A stretch of DNA of 50,916 nucleotides from Firmicutes bacterium UBA5010. Its GTDB lineage: Bacteria > Bacillota > Clostridia > Tissierellales > Sedimentibacteraceae. Below, one piece after another: positions 8,857-17,045 of this stretch; position 1 is the stretch's first letter; each line of letters starts with the position of its first letter. The notes under the pieces are model-generated. The model had not been told where the DNA came from and did not search any database. It was given only the letters and a program-made list of their open reading frames with translations. The stretch is taken from contig DGYI01000073.1 of assembly GCA_002396645.1 (NCBI GenBank), forward strand, positions 1-50,916, read 5' to 3'. A program made the position numbers and the translations under genes.

Positions 8857-10194
8857 ATGATTCTTAATAACGAACTATTTGCAAAACATCTTCAAGGTAT
8901 GATAAAATACCCTACTATATCAAGTGTTGATCCTGAAAAAATTGATAAGCAAGCTTTTTTGGATTTTCACAAATATCTTGAAGAAACATATCCGCTTGTA
9001 CACAAAACATTAGAAAAAGAAATAATAGGTCGTGTCGGACTTCTATATAGATGGAAAGGTACCGGCAAAAGCAATTCTCTTCCTTTGCTTCTTACAGCAC
9101 ATCAGGATGTAGTTCCTGAGGGAGATCATTCAATGTGGAAATATCCTCCTTTTTCCGGATTTATAGATGATGAAGACATATTGTGGGGACGAGGCTCAAC
9201 CGATTCAAAATGCAATATACAAGCATACATGGATGCCTTAGAACTGCTTATCGGGGATGGATTCACCCCTGATTATGATTTATATTTAGCTTTTGGTTAT
9301 AACGAAGAAATTATGGGAGGACCTGAGGCTGCGGCAGCTCTTATAGCAGATGAGCTTAAAAAGAGAAATATAAATCTCGGAATGGTTATAGATGAATGTG
9401 GAGGAATTATCGAAAAAGACGGAAAATTTATGGCTCAGATTTATCCTTGTGAAAAAGGATATGCAGACTTTGAATTTACAAAAATGGATGAGGGCGGGCA
9501 TGCAGCTTATCCAAAACAACACAGTTCTCTTGGAATTATAGGAAAAACAGCTTGGACAATAGAAGAAAATATGCTTCCTCAAAAGCTTACCGAACCTGTA
9601 ATTAATCAATTTAAATCAATAGCACCATTCAAGGATAAAGAACTTGGTGATATGTTAAAAGACCCGAAAGCAAACTGGGAAAAATTAAAGCCGATTTTTG
9701 AAGAAAACGTACAATATAATGCTCTTACACGTACAACCTTTGCAGTAACAATGGCAAAGGGTTCTGATCAAGCTAATATATTGCCTGAAAAAGCAAGTTT
9801 GATAGTCAACACTCGTTTATTGCCCGGTGACACGATAGAAGAGCTTCAAAATCATTTTGAAAGTATAGTTCCTGAGGGTGTAGAGGTAAAAATGATAAAA
9901 GGTCACAATCCCCCTTCTATATCATCAATAGAATCAGAAGGATATCTTACAATAAAAAAAGTAGTTGAAGAAAAATATCCGGGCATTAGCTTTGTACCCT
10001 CTATGCTTATAGGCGGAACAGATTCACGTTATTATTGCGATATATGTCCTACAAGCAGTGTTTATAGATTTACTGGTATCAGACACACTGAAAAAACGGC
10101 AGGAGCCCACAGGGTGAACGAGCATATAGACTGCTCAATTCTTGCCGATAATGTGGATTTTTATGTAAGATTGATTCAAGCATACGGCAACTAA
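8857..10194 (+). CDS. M20 family metallopeptidase/amidohydrolase
   Basis: A 445-residue M20/M25/M40 family zinc hydrolase, probably cytoplasmic and acting on di- or tripeptides or N-acyl amino acids. Metal-site motifs are present: TAHQDVVPE (H82, D84), WGRGSTDSK (D116), GYNEEIMGG (E150 base, E151) and VIDECGG (D179), with a late His in the GIRHTEKTAGAH segment. The lid/dimerisation insert is around residues 200-320. The ATG at 8857 is chosen because AAGGAGAG sits 8 nt upstream; an in-frame extension to 8767 lacks a ribosome site. The exact substrate cannot be told; PM20D1-like carboxypeptidases are the nearest resemblance. Confidence 0.85.
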   Translation: MILNNELFAKHLQGMIKYPTISSVDPEKIDKQAFLDFHKYLEETYPLVHKTLEKEIIGRVGLLYRWKGTGKSNSLPLLLTAHQDVVPEGDHSMWKYPPFSGFIDDEDILWGRGSTDSKCNIQAYMDALELLIGDGFTPDYDLYLAFGYNEEIMGGPEAAAALIADELKKRNINLGMVIDECGGIIEKDGKFMAQIYPCEKGYADFEFTKMDEGGHAAYPKQHSSLGIIGKTAWTIEENMLPQKLTEPVINQFKSIAPFKDKELGDMLKDPKANWEKLKPIFEENVQYNALTRTTFAVTMAKGSDQANILPEKASLIVNTRLLPGDTIEELQNHFESIVPEGVEVKMIKGHNPPSISSIESEGYLTIKKVVEEKYPGISFVPSMLIGGTDSRYYCDICPTSSVYRFTGIRHTEKTAGAHRVNEHIDCSILADNVDFYVRLIQAYGN

Positions 10195-10294
10195 CCATGA
10201 TATTTTTATTTCACAAATCCGGTGTACATGCATATATTGTAAATATATAGTCCTATATTTAACTATACGATTAAATAAAATTGGAGGCTTTGCT

Positions 10295-10408
10295 ATGTTT
10301 TACGGATTTTGTGGTTCTTTAATAGCAGGAACCTTAATTGGATGCGCACTTTGCGGAGGCAGACGAAGAAGATGCTGCTGCAGGAACAGGCGCAGACCTT
10401 TTTGCTAA
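10295..10408 (+). CDS. Tiny Cys/Arg-rich protein (37 aa)
   Basis: A 37-codon open frame that starts 7 nt after TTGGAGG, a good ribosome site. The protein begins MFYGFCGSLIAGTLIG (short hydrophobic, glycine-rich, helix-like), then CALCGG, then a tail RRRRCCCRNRRRPFC. It holds seven Cys and eight Arg in 37 residues. The strong SD, the clean start and the biased composition argue that it is real. No family is recognised. A small membrane-anchored or metal/nucleic-acid-binding peptide is possible. A hairpin at 10461-10494 follows, so it looks monocistronic. Confidence 0.55.
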   Translation: MFYGFCGSLIAGTLIGCALCGGRRRRCCCRNRRRPFC

Positions 10409-10460
10409 TTGAAGATATAGATATATTTTATTGACATAAATAATAATTTTGACATATAAA

Positions 10461-10494
10461 GGGTATGCAGAAAAACAAAAATTACTGCAGACCC
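10461..10494 (+). terminator. Hairpin terminator after the small Cys/Arg-rich gene
   Basis: GGGTATGCAG (10461-10470) pairs with CTGCAGACCC (10485-10494) with one mismatch, followed by TCTAATTATTTTAATTT. Confidence 0.6.
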
Positions 10495-10626
10495 TCTAAT
10501 TATTTTAATTTAATCTACATAAATTTTAAGATAAAAATACTTTAATACGATGTATTTTTATTTTTGAAAAGCATAGAAACTTAGTTAAACTTATGTATAT
10601 ACTTTATAAACAATATTTCAATATTA

Positions 10627-12054
10627 TTAATTAGAATTTTTCTTTTCACCTATACTCAGTAAAAGATTTATAAGTATTCCGAATACTGCAGCTCCGGCTA
10701 TACATGGGATATCAAGCCCGAAGAAAGGAATATTCCCTCCGAAAGCGTAATTGCCGCCAAGTCCGATAACCATTATAGAAGCGATAACCGCAATATTTTT
10801 GGAACTGAACATATCTACCTTTTTATCTATCATTATGGCAACACCTTGGGCTGCAATCGCTCCGAAAAGATAAATCTCCAAACCACCTATAACAGCCTGA
10901 GGAATCGCATATATTGCATTTACTAAAGGAGTAAAGAAAGAAACTATCATCGCTATAATTGCCGCAGCCATTAAAACAGAAACAGAAAAGACTTTGGTAA
11001 TTGCCATAGTACTTATATTCTCTCCGTAGTTTGTGCCTGCCGGTCCTCCGACAAAGCCGGAAATCATATCTCCTATACCATCCCCTATAAGATTAAGATG
11101 AAGTTTTTCAATAAGATTATATTTTTTATCGGATTTTTTCTTTTTTGCCAGATCATTTACATAAATATCAAGCTGATACATATGTGCTGTAGATTCGGGA
11201 ATTGTAGCTATTGCTATCGGCATTATAGCGGCAACAGCTGCCCACGACACTTTAGGAAAGGTGAATGCCGGAACTGAAAAAATAGCATCAGAGCCTCCGG
11301 ATATTGTACGAAAGATATTCATGCTCTCTCCGCCTATTATATACATAAGAGCGGCAACAACGCAGCCTACACCGGCTCCGAGAAGAAGCGGTATTTGACC
11401 TAAGAATCCTTTTAGATATCTTGTAAAGATTATAGTTGATAATAAGGTTGATAAGGATACTACCCATACCCAATCAGAATTGAAAACAGTTGAAGCAGCA
11501 CCCTCTGCAAGTGCCTTAGGTGCAGCATCGCTTAATGCTGTGCCTGCAAGAGTCAAGCCTATAATCATTGCTATAGGTCCGGTAATTGAAGCAGGAAGGA
11601 TCTTTTCCACTACCTTTACACCTGCCAGCTTTATTAAAATACCTGCTAAAATTGAAATAATACCTGACATTATTATACCGAATTGTACATATGAAATAGC
11701 TTCGGCAGGTATAACGCTGCTGGCTCCGTTAGACCAAGCGGCAATTCCTTCTAAGGTTTCCTGGCTTAAATGTGATTTAATTGCATCTCCTGCCAATAAG
11801 CCTGAAATGGCTGATAGATAAGAAAAGCTTGAACCATAATAAAGAGGAATTTTTCTTCCTGTTATTAGTACAAAGCAAATTGTTGCCAAGCCGCTGGCAA
11901 AAATAGTTGTGGAAATCTGAAAACCCGTGATAAGTGCAACCGCTACAGTAGCAGGAAACATAACTATTACCTGCTGTACCGCGTATAAAAACAGCTTTAA
12001 CGGCGAGGGCGTTTCATCAGGCAGATAACCCAAGACTTGATTTTGTTTATTCAT
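10627..12054 (-). CDS. NCS2-family nucleobase permease (UraA-like)
   Basis: An about 475-residue, 14-segment membrane protein of the nucleobase:cation symporter-2 family. Typical features are the N-terminal LGYLPDETPSPLK segment, the Ser/Gly-rich GSSFSYLSAISGL half-helix, AIATIPESTAHMYQLD, and GGPAGTNYGENISTMAITKV. The PAGTNYGENIS segment resembles uracil-type rather than xanthine-type transporters, but substrate is not proven. Three in-frame Met codons crowd the SD GGAAAGG; the third (12054) has the proper spacing. It is transcribed alone from the promoter at 12189-12217. A hairpin in its leader is at 12108-12134. Confidence 0.88.
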   Translation of the reverse strand: MNKQNQVLGYLPDETPSPLKLFLYAVQQVIVMFPATVAVALITGFQISTTIFASGLATICFVLITGRKIPLYYGSSFSYLSAISGLLAGDAIKSHLSQETLEGIAAWSNGASSVIPAEAISYVQFGIIMSGIISILAGILIKLAGVKVVEKILPASITGPIAMIIGLTLAGTALSDAAPKALAEGAASTVFNSDWVWVVSLSTLLSTIIFTRYLKGFLGQIPLLLGAGVGCVVAALMYIIGGESMNIFRTISGGSDAIFSVPAFTFPKVSWAAVAAIMPIAIATIPESTAHMYQLDIYVNDLAKKKKSDKKYNLIEKLHLNLIGDGIGDMISGFVGGPAGTNYGENISTMAITKVFSVSVLMAAAIIAMIVSFFTPLVNAIYAIPQAVIGGLEIYLFGAIAAQGVAIMIDKKVDMFSSKNIAVIASIMVIGLGGNYAFGGNIPFFGLDIPCIAGAAVFGILINLLLSIGEKKNSN

Positions 12055-12107
12055 TTTCATCATCCTTTCCGTTTATATATTTCTTTGCCCCTCTATTACA
12101 GCATTTT

Positions 12108-12134
12108 GCCCTGATTTTCTTACAAAAACAGGGC
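12108..12134 (-). promoter_or_regulatory. Leader hairpin of the NCS2 permease
   Basis: GCCCTG (12108-12113) and CAGGGC (12129-12134) form a 6-bp stem in the untranslated leader between the promoter and the ATG. It does not match a purine riboswitch or PyrR site that I can recognise. It could be a weak attenuator. Confidence 0.3.
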
Positions 12135-12188
12135 ATATAACTTTTAATATAAAAACAAGAAATATATAATTATTTTTTTATCAGCAGA

Positions 12189-12217
12189 ATTATATCATAT
12201 GTGACATAATAGTACAA
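12189..12217 (-). promoter_or_regulatory. Promoter of the NCS2 permease gene
   Basis: On the minus strand: TTGTAC (12212-12217) N17 TATAAT (12189-12194). The spacer ends in TGTCACATATG, which is shared with the chemoreceptor promoter at 19351-19379. Confidence 0.65.
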
Positions 12218-12242
12218 TATTTTTTTTGTTGTTATATTATAT

Positions 12243-13226
12243 TTAATTTTTTTCTTTTATCGGCAGGAGTAAGTCTATTTGAATACTCGCATCATCAGGA
12301 GAAAGCATGAATTTATTAATATAATTAAGATGTTCTTCCATACACTCTCTTTCCGTTACTTCATCTTTAAAATTTAATTCGTACTTGTCATGATTCTGTG
12401 CCCACTCATATAGCTTAAACCATTCATCAAAAGAACCCATAGGAATCATATAGGCACAGTATAATCCTCCCGCGAATTGTCGTTTTGCAAAAGGCGGGTT
12501 TACTTCATAATTATCAGGGATTGTTATCCATCTCTCATAACCGTGATCGCTTCCATCAGGCATACTTCCGTTTGGATTGTTAAAGCCGTAATGTCTAAGA
12601 TCAGGCTTTATTTCATAAAGTTTTGTTTCCGCAATAAACTGTCTAAGTAAATTAGCGCTTTCAATCTCAGGAACAGCTCCCACACAATGAATGCTTGCTA
12701 CCGTGGCTGGCGGCAGATAAATAATTCTTACTTCCTTATCACTTAATTTGTTCAGGCTTTCACTTGCTTTGTTCAGTTCGTCCATTGACTTCTCCTCCTT
12801 AAAATTTATCTTTATAAGGTTTAAAGGCTCAACAATTTTTAATATGTAATCATCTTGGAGCAAATCTAACTTGATATTGATTTTCTGATTCTCATTTAAA
12901 CGGCTGACTAAAGATTCTAAAATACTTTTAATGGTGGTTAGAGCACTTATCTCGATATTAAGCTCAGAAATATTTTCTTGAAATATTTCAACTATATGGG
13001 ATTGCTCCGCATCTTCAAAAATAAATTTTATTTGTTTTAGAGGAATGCGCAATTTACGTAAAACAATAATTTGCTGTAACCGCCTTACAGTATTTTCATC
13101 ATATGTGCGGTAAGCATAATTCTCTTTTTTTTGACTCTTTATAAGATCTATTTGTTCATAATATCGAAGTGTTCTGGTTGAAATATTAAAGCTTTTTGAC
13201 ACTTCTCCAATTGTCATCAGATGCAT
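12243..13226 (-). CDS. MerR-family regulator with GyrI-like effector domain
   Basis: A 327-residue regulator. Residues 1-75 are the MerR winged helix (MTIGEVSKSFNIS, TRTLRYYEQIDLI). A coiled-coil dimerisation helix follows to about residue 140. The C-terminal half is a GyrI-like/AraC effector-binding domain. The ATG at 13226 is chosen from AAAGGAG with 8-nt spacing. It is paralogous to the regulator at 41596-42567. Genes of this group often control nearby efflux or detoxification; here the neighbour upstream is the MATE exporter, separated by a strong terminator, so the link is only positional. Confidence 0.85.
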   Translation of the reverse strand: MHLMTIGEVSKSFNISTRTLRYYEQIDLIKSQKKENYAYRTYDENTVRRLQQIIVLRKLRIPLKQIKFIFEDAEQSHIVEIFQENISELNIEISALTTIKSILESLVSRLNENQKINIKLDLLQDDYILKIVEPLNLIKINFKEEKSMDELNKASESLNKLSDKEVRIIYLPPATVASIHCVGAVPEIESANLLRQFIAETKLYEIKPDLRHYGFNNPNGSMPDGSDHGYERWITIPDNYEVNPPFAKRQFAGGLYCAYMIPMGSFDEWFKLYEWAQNHDKYELNFKDEVTERECMEEHLNYINKFMLSPDDASIQIDLLLPIKEKN

Positions 13227-13340
13227 GCCTTCATCTCCTTTCTGCCTCAATTATAAAGTACAACACGACGTCAAAGTCAATAGTTTTTTTATTTTTATTT
13301 AGAAATATTTTAACTATATGTTCAGATAAATAGAAAAAAA

Positions 13341-13380
13341 TATAAGGGACTATCCATTTGTGGAAGGATAGTCCCTTATA
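13341..13380 (-). terminator. Terminator after the MATE exporter gene
   Basis: Perfect 15-bp stem: TATAAGGGACTATCC (13341-13355) with GGATAGTCCCTTATA (13366-13380). On the minus strand it is followed by TTTTTTTCTATTT. Confidence 0.9.
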
Positions 13381-13397
13381 GTCTGTACTTTTGTTTT

Positions 13398-14780
13398 TTA
13401 GGCAGCAGACTCCATATCTTTTCTGTCTCTTAGGCTATTAAACTCCTTTCGAACCATCAGCATTGTCCACAGGACAATTATGGCGTCAATTGCAAGAGAG
13501 CCGTAATAGACACCTCCCACGCCGATGAATTTCGGCAGAAACAGCATAACAGGTATATAAAACACGAACTGTCTTGCCATGCCAATAATCATGGCTGGTT
13601 TTCCCTTGTCAACAGATGGGAATAATGTCATTGCCATAAAAATAAATGACAGTGCCGGCAGAATGGCCATATACACTCGAAAATACAAAAACTGTGTTCC
13701 TGTAAATGCCTGATCTTTCAGCATCATGCCAAGAATTGATCCGGGAGCTGCAAGTGATATTAACCATACAGGCAATGTCAGCACGAGAGCTGCAGCAGCA
13801 AAAATTTTATAGGAACGAATGACACGATCATATTGCTTCGCACCGTAATTTATTCCGATAACCGGCTGAAGAGCACGCATCAGTCCAAATATTGGGGTCA
13901 AAAGGAATTGGAACACTCGATAAACTACCCCATAAAAAGCGATATCTGCTGTTGTTCCATAGCGTGCAAGTGCATTGAATACCACCAGACCCTGAATAAG
14001 AGACATTATTGACATCACAAGTGAGGGCATTCCGAGCCGCAAAACAGAGGCTGTAATCTTCCTGTCACCCTTTAATGACAGCAGTTTTGCCTTGAAAGCA
14101 GCCTTACCCCGACCAAAATAAATCCAACCAATTAAGGTATAAACAAACATACCCACGTTGGTACCCCAGGCTGCACCCTCTACACCCATATCCAGTAAAC
14201 CCATGAAAATATAATTAAAAATTGCATTTACGACAAGACCCACGCCCATCATCCATGCCGCAGTCTTCATTTTACCCTCTGCACGGATAATCATATTGCC
14301 GGCAAGTCCATAAATCCAGAAGAAAGCACCCACAGTGCAAATGCGAAAATAACTTACACCATAGGCAAGAGCTTCACCCTTTCCGCCCATCATAACAATG
14401 AGTGGTTCTGCAAAAATAAGAGCCACAGCCATATACAAAATGGTACATATAACAGACAGACGATTTACCACCCCCAGCAAATTCTTCTGAGTCTGTATGT
14501 CTTTTGCTCCGATGGCGATGCTCAGCACGGAGCCTGCACCCACACCGATGAGCGAACCAAATGCGGTACTTATCTGGGAAAGCGGATAGGCAAGTGATAC
14601 TCCGGCAAGGGCTGTGTCATTCACGAACTGTCCCACGAAGATGGCATCCAGAATGGCATTGAAACCATACAGCACCATTGCCACCACTGCAGGCCACGAA
14701 AGCTGCACCATAATCTTCCAAAGTTTACCCGTCAAAATAAATTGTTTTTGTTGTTCTTTATTTCCTAATGTTTCATCCAT
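13398..14780 (-). CDS. MATE-family efflux transporter
   Basis: A 460-residue, 12-segment cation-coupled exporter. The two MatE repeats start near residues 27 (MVQLSWPAVVAMVLYG) and 245 (LRLGMPSLVMSIMSLIQGL). The first helix carries the usual FNAILDAIFVGQFV. The start has AAGGAGGG. Length is normal. It lies 52 nt downstream of the flavodoxin stop, with a short hairpin (14804-14827) between, so it might be partly read from the flavodoxin/DUF3793 promoter. Base composition is visibly richer in G+C than the HelD or agr regions, a possible sign of separate acquisition. Substrate unknown. Confidence 0.9.
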   Translation of the reverse strand: MDETLGNKEQQKQFILTGKLWKIMVQLSWPAVVAMVLYGFNAILDAIFVGQFVNDTALAGVSLAYPLSQISTAFGSLIGVGAGSVLSIAIGAKDIQTQKNLLGVVNRLSVICTILYMAVALIFAEPLIVMMGGKGEALAYGVSYFRICTVGAFFWIYGLAGNMIIRAEGKMKTAAWMMGVGLVVNAIFNYIFMGLLDMGVEGAAWGTNVGMFVYTLIGWIYFGRGKAAFKAKLLSLKGDRKITASVLRLGMPSLVMSIMSLIQGLVVFNALARYGTTADIAFYGVVYRVFQFLLTPIFGLMRALQPVIGINYGAKQYDRVIRSYKIFAAAALVLTLPVWLISLAAPGSILGMMLKDQAFTGTQFLYFRVYMAILPALSFIFMAMTLFPSVDKGKPAMIIGMARQFVFYIPVMLFLPKFIGVGGVYYGSLAIDAIIVLWTMLMVRKEFNSLRDRKDMESAA

Positions 14781-14803
14781 ATAAATTCCCTCCTTATATT
14801 GAT

Positions 14804-14827
14804 AAAACGGCCGTTTCCGACCGTTTT
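14804..14827 (-). terminator. Short hairpin between flavodoxin and MATE genes
   Basis: AAAACGG (14804-14810) pairs with CCGTTTT (14821-14827). The stem is short and lacks a long T run, so partial read-through into the MATE gene is likely. Confidence 0.4.
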
Positions 14828-14832
14828 AAGCT

Positions 14833-15255
14833 TTATGCCAGAGCTTTACCAAGTGCAATGCACTCTTGATTTGCCCCATCATTTGGTGATTCATTGCAAA
14901 TTACGCTTTCATATGCAAGAACAATACCGTTTCCGGCGCATCTGTCTTCCCAGGTTCTCATCCATTCTCCGTCACCCCAGCCGTATGAGCCGAATAAAGC
15001 AACTTTTTTGCCCTTTAATTTTGTCTCACACTGTTCAAATAAAGGCTCGAACTCACTTTCTTCAAGCTCCTCAGCTCCCATTGATGGGCAGCCGAAAGCA
15101 ATAGCATTATATTCATCAAGCTTATCAGCCGAAAACTCAGAAGCTGTAAATACAGTTACCTCAGCTCCCGAAGCTTTGGCTCCCTCAGCTACTTTAGCGG
15201 CCATTTTTTCTGTGTTGCCGGTTCCACTCCAATATACAACTGCAATTTTACTCAT
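14833..15255 (-). CDS. Flavodoxin
   Basis: A 140-residue short-chain flavodoxin carrying FMN as a low-potential electron carrier. The phosphate-binding loop SGTGNTEKM is at residues 10-18. The FMN-flanking loops are GCPSMGAEELEE (about 54-65) and GSYGWGDGEW (about 90-99). It sits 34 nt downstream of the DUF3793 gene, with no terminator between, so both should share the promoter at 15986-16015. Flavodoxin usually replaces ferredoxin when iron is scarce, which fits the two metal-box-like palindromes in front of the operon. Confidence 0.93.
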   Translation of the reverse strand: MSKIAVVYWSGTGNTEKMAAKVAEGAKASGAEVTVFTASEFSADKLDEYNAIAFGCPSMGAEELEESEFEPLFEQCETKLKGKKVALFGSYGWGDGEWMRTWEDRCAGNGIVLAYESVICNESPNDGANQECIALGKALA

Positions 15256-15289
15256 GTAAATATCTCACTTTCTTTAATTTTTATTTATG

Positions 15290-15841
15290 TCAGGCAGCAA
15301 CTGTAAGCTGCATAACAGACACTCCTTTTTTAAACATCTCACAATAAACATCAGTACATTTTTTATATTTCCTGAAAAGCTTTAAGGCTTCACACTCATC
15401 ACAATAGACCTTCCAGCATCCGGTACATTTGCTGTTTTTACCTGCATTTTCAATGAAACCTTTCACATCTCCCAGCGGATAACCAAGAAAAAGTCCGATT
15501 TCATGAGGAAAATCTCCACTGAGCCCTATACGGCTCTTAAGATGTTTAATCGCAGAATCAGCCGAATCTTCTTTATAGCCATAGGAGCATAAAAACTCAA
15601 AAACTCCGTCTTTTTTTAAGTCTGCTTCAAGCCTTGATCTTCTGAAAACATATATCAAAGCCGCATCTTTGTGCATACGCAAAAGAAGAAAAGAAATTCC
15701 CTTGTGCATAAGCTCCTCATTCCACTTATCAACTATAGCTGTTAAGTCTGTTTTTGAATCAACACTGCAGTTGAAAAGACTTCCGGTTTTCATTCCTGCC
15801 AGTGTAGGAGAACAATGTCTTATCAATTTTCCGTCTATCAT
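15290..15841 (-). CDS. DUF3793-family protein
   Basis: A 183-residue protein of unknown function that I recognise as DUF3793 from its opening KLIRHCSPTLAGMKTGSLFN and the central HEIGLFLGYPLGDVKGFIEN. The C-terminal part has CTGCWKVYCDECEA and CTDVYC, a Cys-rich stretch that could bind metal. The ATG at 15841 is chosen because AAAGGTGG lies 8 nt upstream; the longer frame encodes that ribosome site as Lys-Gly-Gly. Its gene commonly neighbours flavodoxin or iron genes in Clostridia, and does so here. Confidence 0.85.
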   Translation of the reverse strand: MIDGKLIRHCSPTLAGMKTGSLFNCSVDSKTDLTAIVDKWNEELMHKGISFLLLRMHKDAALIYVFRRSRLEADLKKDGVFEFLCSYGYKEDSADSAIKHLKSRIGLSGDFPHEIGLFLGYPLGDVKGFIENAGKNSKCTGCWKVYCDECEALKLFRKYKKCTDVYCEMFKKGVSVMQLTVAA

Positions 15842-15899
15842 TTCGATACCACCTTTGCTGTAATCTCTTATGTAAAGTTTATTCAGTTTATCGCCTTGG

Positions 15900-15915
15900 G
15901 TTAGCATATGCTAAC
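15900..15915. promoter_or_regulatory. Palindromic operator 1, metal-box-like
   Basis: GTTAGCATATGCTAAC is a perfect 16-bp palindrome in the leader of the DUF3793-flavodoxin operon. The TTAGC/GCTAA ends recall DtxR/IdeR-type boxes. Confidence 0.5.
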
Positions 15916-15962
15916 TTTATTTTAAAAAAATTTATTTAGGAAAAACTTCTCACACTTTTACA

Positions 15963-15978
15963 GTTAGCGTTCGCTAAC
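15963..15978. promoter_or_regulatory. Palindromic operator 2, metal-box-like, at +1
   Basis: GTTAGCGTTCGCTAAC, almost perfectly palindromic, lies just downstream of the -10 box (15986-15991), at the expected transcription start. It shares its outer GTTAGC/GCTAAC with operator 1, exactly 63 bp away. Confidence 0.55.
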
Positions 15979-15985
15979 CAAATTT

Positions 15986-16015
15986 ACTATACCATATTAT
16001 TCATAATCTTGTCAA
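15986..16015 (-). promoter_or_regulatory. Promoter of the DUF3793-flavodoxin operon
   Basis: Minus strand: TTGACA (16010-16015) N18 TATAGT (15986-15991), followed at once by operator 2. A repressor bound there would block transcription. Confidence 0.65.
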
Positions 16016-16123
16016 TATGATTTTTTCTTCTTAATTTTATTTTTCCTATAGCTTGAAAATAGCGCATTTTATATAGATTTTGTTTTGAAATAATAATAAA
16101 ATTTTATTTTTTTGTAAAAGCTA

Positions 16124-16154
16124 TTGACATTAACGCTGCGTAATAGTTTACAAT
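16124..16154 (+). promoter_or_regulatory. MerR-type autoregulated promoter with 19-bp spacer
   Basis: TTGACA (16124-16129) and TACAAT (16149-16154) are 19 bp apart, the overlong spacing typical of promoters activated by MerR proteins. The spacer holds the dyad TTAACGCTGCGTAA. The downstream gene is itself a MerR/TipAS protein. Confidence 0.75.
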
Positions 16155-16174
16155 TATATTTAGGAGGTCATGAA

Positions 16175-16930
16175 ATGGAATACACAATTAACAAATTAGC
16201 AAAGCTGGCCGGAATCAGTACACGAACACTGCGCTATTATGATGAACTAGGTTTGCTTTCACCTGTTCGTCTAAGCTCAAACGGATATAGAATATATGGT
16301 CAAAAAGAAGTTATGCGGCTTCAACAGATACTTTTTTACCGAGAGCTCGGAATATCACTGGATAATATAAAAAACATTATCTTATCAGATAATTTTAACT
16401 CTGTGGAAGCACTCCAAAGTCATCTAATTTCGTTGCTTGCTAAACGAAAACAACTGGATTTATTAATTGCCAATGTGGAAAAAAGCATTAAGGCAGAAAA
16501 AGGAGAGATTATTATGAAAGATCAAGAAAAATTTGAAGGATTTATTGAAAAAATGGTAGATGAAAATGAACAGAAATATGGTGAGGAAATCAGAAAAAAA
16601 TACGGAGATGATATTGTCAATCGTTCCAATGCCAAGCTCAAAGGTATGACAAGTGAACAACATGCACAGCTCGAAGCTCTCAGTCTTGAGCTGAACAATA
16701 CTCTAAAGGCTGCATTTGAACAAGGCGACCCCGAGGGAGCATTGGCACAGAAGGCTTGTGAATTGCACAAAAAATGGCTATGTTATTTTTGGGATGACTA
16801 CAGCAAAGAGGCACATATTGGTGTGACTCAAATGTATGTAGATGATCCGCGCTTTACAGCTTATTATGACAAAATATCTGTAGGCTGTGCTGCTTTCCTG
16901 CGTGATGCCGTATTGATTTACTGCAAGTAA
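16175..16930 (+). CDS. MerR-family regulator with TipAS domain
   Basis: A 251-residue TipAL-type regulator. The N-terminal winged helix (YTINKLAKLAGIS, TRTLRYYDELGLL) spans residues 1-70, a coiled coil 75-115, and the C-terminal all-helical TipAS domain, which in TipA traps thiopeptide antibiotics, spans about 125-250. A second Met after AGGAGA within the gene could start a separate TipAS-only product, as in Streptomyces TipA. The start at 16175 follows TAGGAGGTCATGAA. The 19-bp-spaced promoter indicates autoactivation. A bidirectional terminator follows. Confidence 0.88.
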   Translation: MEYTINKLAKLAGISTRTLRYYDELGLLSPVRLSSNGYRIYGQKEVMRLQQILFYRELGISLDNIKNIILSDNFNSVEALQSHLISLLAKRKQLDLLIANVEKSIKAEKGEIIMKDQEKFEGFIEKMVDENEQKYGEEIRKKYGDDIVNRSNAKLKGMTSEQHAQLEALSLELNNTLKAAFEQGDPEGALAQKACELHKKWLCYFWDDYSKEAHIGVTQMYVDDPRFTAYYDKISVGCAAFLRDAVLIYCK

Positions 16931-16990
16931 ACCAACTGTCTCGTATATCAAGAGAATTTAAGTCATATAGTCATGAGATTAATTAAATTA

Positions 16991-17023
16991 AAAAACACAA
17001 AAAATATTAATTTTTGTGTTTTT
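16991..17023. terminator. Bidirectional terminator between TipAS and chemoreceptor genes
   Basis: AAAAACACAAAAA (16991-17003) pairs with TTTTTGTGTTTTT (17011-17023); A and T runs at both ends let it work for both convergent genes. Confidence 0.8.
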
Positions 17024-17045
17024 TTATATTAGTTATTAAAATATA

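Noticed and set aside
12108..12134. Purine or xanthine riboswitch in the NCS2 permease leader
   Set aside because: Only a 6-bp hairpin is present; the conserved loop sequences of these riboswitches are not seen.
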